DNA of 64,000 nt. Origin: a bacterium (GTDB taxonomy: Bacteria > Oederibacteriota > JAAXVQ01 > JAUVAV01). Shown piece by piece: positions 46,601-53,154 of the stretch. Each line of letters starts with the position of its first letter. The stretch's first letter is position 1. The stretch is taken from assembly GCA_021108215.1 (NCBI GenBank), contig JAIORK010000049.1:186001-250000 (forward strand), written 5' to 3'. Under the pieces are notes generated by a model, which worked only from the letters and a program-made list of their open reading frames with translations, made no database searches and was not told where the DNA came from. Made by a program: the position numbers and the translations under genes.

Positions 46601-46911
46601 TTTCCATTATAAGTCGTTGCCGAGGAAAGATAGAGCGATGTATTGGACGGACCGCTTACCGTAGCCCAATTTCCCAACATCGCATAGGGCGCCAATTTCA
46701 GATCACCATCAAGATTTTGGCCAATCTGTATATTGTCATCTTTCCCAGCATAGAAATCTGTTGAGAGATTATCTACAAATTGCTTGGCTGATACATGACC
46801 CGGAGCCGACAGCAGACTCAAACAAAAGATCAAAAAAAACATTTTAACAGCGTAACCAAAAAGAGGGATAATGGACTTTTGCTCAATAGGACTAACCGAC
46901 ATTTTTTTCAT
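43687..46911 (-). CDS. Large secreted kelch-repeat protein with FlgD-Ig/T9SS-like C-terminal domain
   Basis: The 1,074-residue protein has a signal peptide (FFLIFCLSLLSAPGHVSA) and many kelch-type blades (YVIGG, YVLGGS, YLFGGRD, each followed by W and preceded by GG). These predict one or more beta-propellers. The last ~90 residues form an FlgD-Ig-like module (IIRVYNLEGELIKRQDI, WDGTNENSEIVANGVYIIQY, RKVVVFK), like the C-terminal sorting domains of type 9 secretion cargo. AGGAGGGG lies 9 nt before the start. Its ligand is unknown; surface location is inferred from signal, CTD and neighbouring PorV genes. Confidence 0.88.
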   Translation of the reverse strand: MKKMSVSPIEQKSIIPLFGYAVKMFFLIFCLSLLSAPGHVSAKQFVDNLSTDFYAGKDDNIQIGQNLDGDLKLAPYAMLGNWATVSGPSNTSLYLSSATTYNGKIYLSGGYGSDDSTSFGGPTVANSLNKIWYGTVFSDGSVDEWKEADDTSVLPQPTYGHTSTVVNGRYYIIGGRSTADTTLSAVYWARILGHDGTIKAHYKSNTWTAVASLPQAIFRAKSAYFEGRIYVIGGQDGSNIAQNTVYYADVQPSGDIWSWRTTTAPLPINISGHCATISNGNIYVLGGSTTGEPLDTTADVYVGAIDITTGDIAGWTQTTSLPEPMYAASATISAGKIWVAGGQTSGNARADVFYARLEPPNGLIPGPGARDTWSRSTDLPIEVYNHNLVSFNGHLFLIGGYNSTGIQNMVYTSTLATPKTNISRWVPTTPLFRSAYGGNIYDTWGGHSGVLRVPLPGDDVGTSSSSPMVFVIGGGPNTFSAYAGGIHYTTDTQPSAYSTVYNSEVDTNGSLQTWAAPDTGGSIPMASILHASTIANGAIYVVGGANSMNAWIWAGAASRSVTAAGVGDSLGRPTQAGRTVVMYEEVGQGSASSGVGSFEFTASLPIYDPAWEAGGASGYTSNTALPIYQPLIRHTTVAHNGNIYVMGGISRQNNGWNAAGEPAGESTPVFEDRVWFCRPNPGGTINEVGGAGGWTETAPLSNPPSAAPSISSRYDMAACVAYNRVYLFGGRDAAGVPQDQIFYAQINSDATLNDWEEMTLSPLPEALAEHQVVFMNGKFYVIGGVNNSGTLRNTVYYCTLDPTTGRIPAFPNPGSWALSNTTLEYAVAGHSSVGDNGFLYVLGGRYNMVDPHTSSAYMTSIIDMFQDQDIVYAWQGTYERFIDLDRDQLIEMVGWDGNENMEIMDMKCRYAIEKGCWSDWTIPQAIGPFTVQQFARYIHYKVFYETRTNDRTGIARSPSINRVYVDYAESKRIGNDSFQINHNKFDPQIDQLLITYKTRDHSVANIIIRVYNLEGELIKRQDIDIPAGVNLPATGSWIWDGTNENSEIVANGVYIIQYNSGNTHKTRKVVVFKQ

Positions 46912-46947
46912 AAAAAAGAACCCCTCCTGAAATTGAGTATAATAAAA

Positions 46948-47226
46948 TTAGCGAATATCTCGTTTCGTTGACTGAACACTGCTTTCAATTATTTGCAATC
47001 GTTGATCAACGGAAATAAACAAACGAATAATTTCAGCTGCCAGATATAAAATCAAAAAATAAATACCCCCAATAAAAAGAACCCCCAGACTGGCTAATTT
47101 TCCGGATCCAGGGGTTTTACCAAATAAAATTATCAATGCGCCTGCCAATCCAAGACCACCTAAAATATAAGAAAGAACCTTAAGAACCGAGATAGAAATC
47201 CTGAGAAAAGAATATTGACTTTGCAA
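46948..47226 (-). CDS. Small two-helix membrane protein of unknown function
   Basis: The 92-residue protein has two hydrophobic helices (VLKVLSYILGGLGLAGALIILFG and LGVLFIGGIYFLILYLAAEIIRL) and a polar C-terminus (DQRLQIIESSVQSTKRDIR). It starts with TTG, 6 nt after AGGAG. A strong promoter lies about 75 nt upstream and the kelch gene follows after 36 nt, so it probably heads the kelch/PorV transcript. No family recognised. Confidence 0.7.
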   Translation of the reverse strand: MQSQYSFLRISISVLKVLSYILGGLGLAGALIILFGKTPGSGKLASLGVLFIGGIYFLILYLAAEIIRLFISVDQRLQIIESSVQSTKRDIR

Positions 47227-47298
47227 GAGTGTCTCCTGTTTTTAGTATTAGATTTGTCAAGGCAATACTTAATGCCTATATCTTACAAAATATATATA

Positions 47299-47327
47299 AA
47301 TATACCATTTTCACGCGCACGTGTCAA
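47299..47327 (-). promoter_or_regulatory. Sigma-70-type promoter before the kelch/PorV cluster
   Basis: On the minus strand TTGACA (47322-47327), a 17-nt spacer and TATATT (47299-47304) form a near-consensus promoter ahead of the gene starting at 47226. The rest of the gap 47227-47500 is AT-rich with no recognisable gene. Confidence 0.75.
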
Positions 47328-47500
47328 CATCCGTGAACATTTTACTACTTCTTTTTTAATGTATTGGCTGCTTCATCCCTGTTTTTAGAATAAAGCGGGA
47401 GAATAATAATGATCTTTTACAGATCATATTTCTACCAAACGGATAGATATTTGAAGAACGGGACTTCCATAGATCGCCGGATCAGAGCGGAAAAATTTGA

Positions 47501-48106
47501 TTATAGTCTAATAAATTCATGCAATAGAAATGCCAATAACAAAACAGTAATCACTGTTAAAATAAATTTTATGCTTCTCTTTAGCGCGGCAACTCTTTTC
47601 CATTTTATATTAAGCAGCAAAGGAATACTGAAAAATGCGTACCCCAAAAACACATAAGTGAAAAATACGACCCCTTGCATTCCCGGATATTTCCCCATGA
47701 CCAAAAAGCATGCAATCCATAGGGGCGCAATTAAAATCACAGTTGAGAGCAAACCCATCAAAAACAGCGGTATACTTAAATGTCTGGGATTGATGGTCTC
47801 TGCCAAGGGTAATTCAGGAGAATGATTTGTGAAAAAAAATAACAGCACAAACAGAAGTAAAATACAGGATACGGCAAACAGTAAACGCTGAATCAGAGAA
47901 TTATCCAGTATGCTCCCCAGCCACCCACAAAAAAACCCCAACAGACAATATCCAACCCACCGGCCTGCCAGGTAATGTGCGATCCTTACAAACGTAGGTC
48001 TAACTGCAAACAGTCCGTCAATATTCGGAAAAGTGAAACCAATTGCACGAGAATGTAAATACATGTATCCGGCAATTATCATCCCGATGAGGAAACCCAC
48101 CATCAT
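47501..48106 (-). CDS. Integral membrane protein, possibly SafE/DsbD-like
   Basis: The 201-residue protein has about six hydrophobic helices. The segment IAHYLAGRWVGYCLLGFFCGWLGSIL resembles the second-helix motif of the TauE/SafE, UreH and DsbD transmembrane families. The Pro/Cys signature of true CcdA/DsbD proteins is absent. It might move small anions, metals or electrons, but sequence alone does not decide. Start set at the ATG at 48106, 7 nt after AGAGGTG; a GTG at 48115 is possible. No close operon partner. Confidence 0.55.
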   Translation of the reverse strand: MMVGFLIGMIIAGYMYLHSRAIGFTFPNIDGLFAVRPTFVRIAHYLAGRWVGYCLLGFFCGWLGSILDNSLIQRLLFAVSCILLLFVLLFFFTNHSPELPLAETINPRHLSIPLFLMGLLSTVILIAPLWIACFLVMGKYPGMQGVVFFTYVFLGYAFFSIPLLLNIKWKRVAALKRSIKFILTVITVLLLAFLLHEFIRL

Positions 48107-48251
48107 GAACAACACCTCTTTGGATTAACCCTACATTCACTGCTCCAAAAACGGTTACTATTTTCAAGTTCAATTGCTCTGCATTGGGGCGTGATTATGC
48201 TGTCGGTTGCTGCTGCGCAATGACCCGATGAGCAAGCAAAATTCCACACTA

Positions 48252-49820
48252 TTATTTTTTCCCCGGTGCCGCCTGTTCAAAGGTGAGTACGCGAAAAACA
48301 AAAAGTTCGGTCCGCTTATCCCGCCAACTATCCATCGGAAGCCTGGCTTTTTGCGAACACAAATTGTTCAGGAATTCCTCTTTGCTCCATCCTGTATCCG
48401 TGGCAACTTGCGGAAGAAACAAACCCGTACGGTCTCCCCGTTTTACCATCACACCATGAACTCCCAAAATAATTTCAGAAGGATCAGCAATTTTTTCCAA
48501 TGGCGACAACACAGAAATTTCGATATCCGTAAAAGGCAGTTCTGCAACCTCAAGTGCCTGAAACCGCGGATCTTCAAAAGCCGCAGCACATGCCATTTGA
48601 GAAACCGCTTGATAAAGCGGTAAACGTGATTCCGTCATTCCGACGCAGCCCTGCAACATGCCATTGCGCTTCAATGTTACATAAACAGGATAACGCTTCA
48701 ACAGTGATTTTTGTGAAGTTGTTGGCATCAATTGATTGCCGGTCGCCAACCCCTCAGTGATGGCAGCCCGCGCTATATTCAACAACTCTCTTTTTTCCTG
48801 CTGCGCTAACTGAATCTCCGCCGAGTCCTTAATTTTATTAATTAGCTTATCGGGTTTTGCGGGATTTGCCACCATTGCCATCGCCGCATATCCAACAACT
48901 CTTTTTTTATCCTTTGTGACATCCCCGGAATTGGCATAATGTAAAAGTTGACTTTGATTGGCGCCATTGATATTTGCCGCAATCATTGTTGTTTTCAATG
49001 CAGACAGCCCGCAAACCGTACATACTAAATCTGAAATACCGCGTGATAAAACTTCGCGATCAAACCGATCCAACTGGTAGGGGTCCATTTTTTCTACCGC
49101 GCCCAGCATTTTTTTATCAATCACCTTCGCATCCGCCCAGGTGGGATAATGCGATAGATCCGTCGAACAAATAATCACGGCATTGCGCATACTTGCCTGC
49201 GCGGCAATCGCTTCTGCAACCGACCAGCATTCGTCCCAGGTTGAGGTCCCCATAAGAATCGGAACCATCTTTGCACGGGGTGCAATTTTTTGCAAAAAAG
49301 GAACCTGCACTTCGACCGAATGTTCTTTCACCCATGCCCGCGGTAACAAGTGGACATCAGGACAACTTTTTAGTAATTCACGCACCGCTTGCAAATCAAC
49401 CGGGTAGTCTCCCAGCGGCGTATGAAAAGCCTTGCCTTGCCAGACAATGGCCCCACCCACATCTGCATAATGAGACGTGCCGATAATGTAGATGGTATCG
49501 ATCTTTACCTTCGCAAGTGCTTTCATCGCCATCGCCGTGATAACTCCGGAATAGACATAACCGGCGTGCGGGACCACCAATGCTTTCAACTCCCCTTGCA
49601 ATTTGGGTGGCGGTGCATTATAAAACGCTTTTTTTAACAACGCCGTCAACTCCTTTGCAGAATCAGGATAAAAGCTCCCGGCAACCGCCGGTTGACGTAT
49701 TTGTCTCACCTGGTTCCCCGCCGAATTGCACCCCGTTATGACAGGCGCTAAAAAAATCATCATCACAAATAAAAGCATCGGCCGAAAAACGGATATGTGA
49801 CTTCTTAATACCCATAACAT
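48252..49820 (-). CDS. Exported lipoprotein fusing Memo (AmmeMemoRadiSam B) and AMMECR1 (A) domains
   Basis: The 522-residue protein begins with a hydrophobic signal and lipobox (VITGC, Cys 31). Residues ~40-300 match Memo: RQPAVAGSFYPD, VVPHAGYVYSG, GTSHYADVGG, STDLSHYP and VCTVCG, which keep the His/Asp/His/Cys metal-binding set. Residues ~345-515 match AMMECR1: VTLKRNGMLQGCVGMTE, AAAFEDPRF, LPFTDIEISVLSPLE. These domains usually occur in cytoplasmic proteins with a radical SAM partner; no such partner is in the window. The lipobox implies a membrane-anchored periplasmic or surface protein. The catalytic role is unknown. Confidence 0.88.
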   Translation of the reverse strand: MLWVLRSHISVFRPMLLFVMMIFLAPVITGCNSAGNQVRQIRQPAVAGSFYPDSAKELTALLKKAFYNAPPPKLQGELKALVVPHAGYVYSGVITAMAMKALAKVKIDTIYIIGTSHYADVGGAIVWQGKAFHTPLGDYPVDLQAVRELLKSCPDVHLLPRAWVKEHSVEVQVPFLQKIAPRAKMVPILMGTSTWDECWSVAEAIAAQASMRNAVIICSTDLSHYPTWADAKVIDKKMLGAVEKMDPYQLDRFDREVLSRGISDLVCTVCGLSALKTTMIAANINGANQSQLLHYANSGDVTKDKKRVVGYAAMAMVANPAKPDKLINKIKDSAEIQLAQQEKRELLNIARAAITEGLATGNQLMPTTSQKSLLKRYPVYVTLKRNGMLQGCVGMTESRLPLYQAVSQMACAAAFEDPRFQALEVAELPFTDIEISVLSPLEKIADPSEIILGVHGVMVKRGDRTGLFLPQVATDTGWSKEEFLNNLCSQKARLPMDSWRDKRTELFVFRVLTFEQAAPGKK

Positions 49821-49975
49821 CGCAACACCCTCCTTGATCTACCTACTACAATCTTCTTACTTATTTACACACGTAACTGTATTCCCGTTTTTTCATTCTC
49901 TTTAAAATAGCACAACTTGATTATTTTTTTATATATATTTCTTCCTCTCAAAGGAAAATCAATTGCGATAAAAAT

Positions 49976-50037
49976 CCACGGGCTTACCCGGCATACGCCT
50001 CCGCATACGCCGGGCAAGCTGGGCAGGCTGCCCGTGG
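49976..50037. repeat. 62-bp palindromic element, copy A
   Basis: Outer 8-bp arms ccacgggc/gcccgtgg enclose a ~46-bp core with an inner hairpin (cccggc/gccggg) and the string gggcaagctgggcaggct. Copy B has the same length and core but different, still complementary, outer arms. Confidence 0.85.
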
Positions 50038-50087
50038 TATTTTTGTCGGGAGATGTTCGCCTGCGGCGATATTTTTACTCGCTTCAC

Positions 50088-50149
50088 CGATGGACTTACC
50101 CGGCATTCGCCCCCGCATACGCCGGGCAGGCTGGGCAGGCTGTCCATCG
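50088..50149. repeat. 62-bp palindromic element, copy B
   Basis: Same core as copy A with about three changes, and outer arms cgatggac/gtccatcg that pair perfectly but differ from copy A. Same orientation, start 112 bp from copy A's start. Confidence 0.85.
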
Positions 50150-50174
50150 TGTTCGCGCCGGCACGATAAAAAAC

Positions 50175-50326
50175 TTTGCATTTGTCATTGCGGGCGAAGC
50201 GAAGCCCCGACCGGATGGGGGATCGTATGGGACTTCCGTTGGTCGCAATCCCGTTTGTATCATCATTTTGCAATCAAAACAGATTGCTTTGTCGCAAAAA
50301 ACGCTCCTCGCAATGATAAATGCAAA
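50175..50326. mobile_element. MITE-like element with inverted ends
   Basis: A stretch of about 152 bp bounded by inverted ends of about 18 bp (tttgcatttgtcattgcg and its near-complement; one mismatch). The inner end carries gcgggcgaagcgaagc, a string like the cattgcgagcgaagcgaag repeats seen in many bacterial genomes. It has no coding frame. Transposition is inferred from the ends only. Confidence 0.65.
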
Positions 50327-50410
50327 AAAGTGTTGGACGCACGACACTGCCTGACAAAGCAATAACTGATTAATCACATGTGTTCATCCACTTTTTTACT
50401 TTTCCGGAAT

Positions 50411-50800
50411 TTACTCGCAAATAGGTTTGCCGTCTTTGAGTAACTTGTAGACCACCCTGAGTCGGCCTTCGCGTTCCTGACAAATAGCGATAAACTGATC
50501 TACTGTATTTTTCAGTTCTTTGCCGGCCTGCGAGTCTCCGGGTTCGTATTGATAAGCTGGTGTTTTCCCAACTTTTTTTTCTTTTAAAAACATGCTTTCC
50601 TCGAGTTCCTGCATTTCATTTTTAAGTGATTTTAATGAACGATTCAAACCTTTGACAAGTTCATCCAATCGATACCAGGTATCAGGATGATCATGATAAA
50701 ACTGAATGACTTCCCACTTAACAAACGAATTGGCATAGCGTTCGACAAAACTCTCGATGGCTTCATCCATTTTCATGATATCAGCTATATTTTCATCCAT
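50411..50800 (-). CDS. Small hypothetical protein, possibly winged-helix
   Basis: The 129-residue soluble protein has a predicted helix-rich N-terminus (VKWEVIQFYHDHPDTWYRLDELVKGLNRS) followed by LKNEMQELEESMFLKEKKVGKTPAYQY, a layout compatible with a winged-helix DNA-binding domain with a beta wing. A second helical part follows. AGGA lies 6 nt upstream of the start. It is divergent from the GAF-kinase gene with a well-formed promoter in the shared gap. No family recognised; a transcriptional role is inference. Confidence 0.6.
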   Translation of the reverse strand: MDENIADIMKMDEAIESFVERYANSFVKWEVIQFYHDHPDTWYRLDELVKGLNRSLKSLKNEMQELEESMFLKEKKVGKTPAYQYEPGDSQAGKELKNTVDQFIAICQEREGRLRVVYKLLKDGKPICE

Positions 50801-50907
50801 ATCTTTTCCTGTGCCTCCCAGGGAACCCCTTTAGGCACCGCTGAACAATCGCGAATCGCATACCCATTTGGCAGGGGAAATTCTTACCGCAGTATTTTTT
50901 CGAAATT

Positions 50908-50936
50908 ATTATTAATCTACAAACTTTAAATGTCAA
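50908..50936 (-). promoter_or_regulatory. Promoter for the small hypothetical gene at 50800
   Basis: Minus strand TTGACA (50931-50936), 17-nt spacer, AATAAT (50908-50913; one mismatch to consensus). It is about 110 nt before the start and only 18 nt from the -35 box of the divergent kinase promoter. Confidence 0.65.
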
Positions 50937-50954
50937 GTATTCCTGAATTTATTA

Positions 50955-50983
50955 TTGAACCGTATCGAAAATCACCGTATAAT
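50955..50983 (+). promoter_or_regulatory. Promoter for the GAF histidine kinase
   Basis: Plus strand TTGAAC (50955-50960), 17-nt spacer, perfect TATAAT (50978-50983). Transcription should start near 50990, which excludes the in-frame upstream start at 50930 and supports the start at 51065. Confidence 0.7.
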
Positions 50984-51064
50984 CTCAACGTTTTCGATGG
51001 CGGCTATCCTTGTTTTATTACTATTCCCGCCTTTGCTTTTATCAACAGCATTCAGGAGCACACG

Positions 51065-52360
51065 ATGCCGGCCTCTCTACGAAACCTCAATACTGCCATT
51101 TCTGAAATCCACGCGAGTCTTTCCCCGCGCCACGTTATTGACATTGCACTTAAATGGTCAAAAACACTGCTTCATTGCAAAGCCGGCGCTATTTTTCTCC
51201 CACATCATTCCAGTGAAGGATTAAAAGTTTACTTTCACCTGCCAACCTGCGAACCGGAACAACTCAAAACATCGGTGGCAACAAACTCACAAAGTCTTGA
51301 AAATTGGATAATTTCATCTGGAAAACCGCAAATCATACATAACAATTTTCAAAAAAATCTTTTAAAAAAAACCGAAATTCCGGCACTGGAACCCATCCAC
51401 AATTTGATGGCCCTGCCTTTGAAACACAAGACCAAACCAATCGGTGTTCTGGAAGTCATGAACCACCGAACGCATTCGCCTTTTTCCCCCAAGCAGCTCC
51501 ACTTTTTAGAGATGCTTGGCCAACAAATCGCCACCGCCCTCCACAACGCCCAAGTGTACAGTGCACAGCAAGCTTTCGCAAAAGAACAAAAACGCCAAAT
51601 CAGTTCCACAACCGAACAGTTACGCAGCGCCAATGAAAAACTCCGCGAAACCGACAAAACAAAATCCGAGAGTATTTCCATGATCGCCCACGAACTCAGG
51701 AGTCCCATTACTTCCATAGCCGGTTTCGCTAAAATACTTTATTCCGGCAACACGGGACCCTTAACCCGCGACCAAAAAGAATTCTGCGGCATTATCCAAA
51801 AAAACACCGAAAACATTGACCGGCTTGTTGGAGATCTATTGGATATGACCAAGCTGGAATTGGGTAAACTTGTTTTACATTTCGATATACTCGCATGCCG
51901 CGAATTGCTCAAAGAAGCATTTTTTTCCATCCGCGGAATTTCAGAAAAAGACAACGAAAGAATCCACCTTAGACTCCCGGAAGAAAAAATGTTTGTTTCC
52001 GGTGACCGGCTGCGTCTTGTCCAGGTATTGGTTAATCTTTTGACCAATGCTCTAAAATATTCCCCGACAGATAAACCGATTCGCGCCTATTATTTTTCTG
52101 ATGAAACCCATATCACTTTTGCCATTGAGGACCAAGGAACCCCGTTGTCCGCCGAGCAGCAACAAAAAGTTTTCGAAAAATTTTACAGAGTTAAAAACAG
52201 CACCATCAAAACGACCGGCAGCGGTTTAGGCTTGGCAATCTCCAAAATCATCCTCGAAAAACATGACGGAAAAATATGGGCGGAAACACTTCCCGGACCC
52301 GGCAATCGTTTCTGTTTCCGTTTAAAAAAAATTGCAGGTCCTGTTGTTCCTCCGTTGTAG
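51065..52360 (+). CDS. GAF-domain sensor histidine kinase
   Basis: The 431-residue protein has a GAF domain (about 20-165; AGAIFLPHHS, NLMALPLKHKTKPIGVLEVMN), a coiled linker, a HisKA domain with phospho-acceptor His 209 (MIAHELRSPITSIAGFAKIL) and an HATPase domain (N box NLLTNALKYS, G1 IEDQGTPLS, FEKFYR, G2 GSGLGLAIS). G1 has Gln where Asn is usual. No membrane helices, so a cytoplasmic sensor. Start chosen at 51065, 7 nt after AGGAG and downstream of the promoter. It is the only clear plus-strand gene; no receiver gene is directly beside it on that strand. Confidence 0.9.
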   Translation: MPASLRNLNTAISEIHASLSPRHVIDIALKWSKTLLHCKAGAIFLPHHSSEGLKVYFHLPTCEPEQLKTSVATNSQSLENWIISSGKPQIIHNNFQKNLLKKTEIPALEPIHNLMALPLKHKTKPIGVLEVMNHRTHSPFSPKQLHFLEMLGQQIATALHNAQVYSAQQAFAKEQKRQISSTTEQLRSANEKLRETDKTKSESISMIAHELRSPITSIAGFAKILYSGNTGPLTRDQKEFCGIIQKNTENIDRLVGDLLDMTKLELGKLVLHFDILACRELLKEAFFSIRGISEKDNERIHLRLPEEKMFVSGDRLRLVQVLVNLLTNALKYSPTDKPIRAYYFSDETHITFAIEDQGTPLSAEQQQKVFEKFYRVKNSTIKTTGSGLGLAISKIILEKHDGKIWAETLPGPGNRFCFRLKKIAGPVVPPL

Positions 52361-52422
52361 CGGCCTTCTCCCAGGACTTGCTTACCACCCTGCCTGCGCG
52401 CCACTCCAGCCGGCATGGCGGT

Positions 52423-52707
52423 CTACCGTACCAGCGGCCAGGTGACTGCAAAAAAAACAACATATAAAATAGCAGCCAGACTTCCGCCCAAACCCATCAC
52501 GGAATGTCTGGAAAAAATAAGAAACACTGACGCTAAAATACCTACTGAAAAAGAAATCAATGCATACGAACCAGCAGACGTAGACGCTATCGGCATGACA
52601 AACATCACCCAAATATACGAAAGTAAATAAATCCCCATAAAAATCGCCAATCCCAATATAAATTGTTTTCGTTCGCCCGTTGCCCGAATTTTAATCTTTC
52701 TTCCCAT
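52423..52707 (-). CDS. Small membrane protein of unknown function
   Basis: The 94-residue protein has a basic N-terminus (MGRKIKIRATGERKQ) and three hydrophobic helices (FILGLAIFMGIYLLSYIWVMFV; ALISFSVGILASVFLIFS; GLGGSLAAILYVVFFAVTWPL). AAAAGGAG lies about 10 nt upstream. It is convergent with the GAF kinase and follows the receiver gene by about 80 nt. No family recognised. Confidence 0.6.
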   Translation of the reverse strand: MGRKIKIRATGERKQFILGLAIFMGIYLLSYIWVMFVMPIASTSAGSYALISFSVGILASVFLIFSRHSVMGLGGSLAAILYVVFFAVTWPLVR

Positions 52708-52788
52708 CGTCGCTACACTCCTTTTCGTAAATTACTCTTTTTTTCGCACAAAACCGGCAGACTCAATTACCGATCATTATTTCGATCC

Positions 52789-53154
52789 TCAGGTAATCGG
52801 GCCTGCTAAAATTCCGCTTACTTTTTCCTGCAATGTTTTCAAACTAAAAATTTTCGGAATCCTGTCTACTTCCTGATAAATTTTTTCATGTTCCGCGACG
52901 GCAGTCACCACCAGAATTGGAATGACAATGTTTTCTTCCTTCAACGCTTGTCCAAGTTGCTTCCCGTCGATATACGGCATTTTAATATCCAATATAATAA
53001 GATCATATCCATTCAAACGCAAATAATTAAGCGCCTCAATACCGTTTTCAGCCGCTTCAACGGCATAACCCAGATATTCCAGGTACTCCACAACCGGTTC
53101 CCGAATCACAGTTTCGTCGTCCACAACCAATATGCGTTTTTTTTTCATCCCCAT
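52789..53154 (-). CDS. Single-domain response regulator (receiver only)
   Basis: The 121-residue receiver domain has the acidic pair (VVDDE, residues 12-13), phospho-acceptor Asp 56 in LIILDIKMP and the switch Thr in LVVTA. The usual KPF is replaced by PKIF. No output domain, so it should act on another protein, CheY/Spo0F-like. Its start directly abuts the stop of the upstream histidine kinase, its likely phosphodonor. Confidence 0.9.
   Translation of the reverse strand: MGMKKKRILVVDDETVIREPVVEYLEYLGYAVEAAENGIEALNYLRLNGYDLIILDIKMPYIDGKQLGQALKEENIVIPILVVTAVAEHEKIYQEVDRIPKIFSLKTLQEKVSGILAGPIT

Larger units (their letters stand above)
49821..50410. other. Repeat-rich intergenic region
   Basis: This 590-nt gap contains two 62-bp palindromes and one MITE-like element, listed separately. 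Short open frames across it show Pro/Ala/Gly-rich artefacts of the repeats and are not credible genes. The 95 nt next to 49821 presumably hold the lipoprotein gene's promoter; I see no clear boxes. Confidence 0.7.

Noticed and set aside
49959-50377. Several overlapping short frames on both strands
   Set aside because: They run through palindromic repeats and the MITE-like element; the Pro/Ala/Cys-rich peptides are artefacts of the repeats.
50930-51064. N-terminal extension of the GAF kinase from 50930
   Set aside because: A consensus promoter lies inside this stretch and a good ribosome site precedes 51065.
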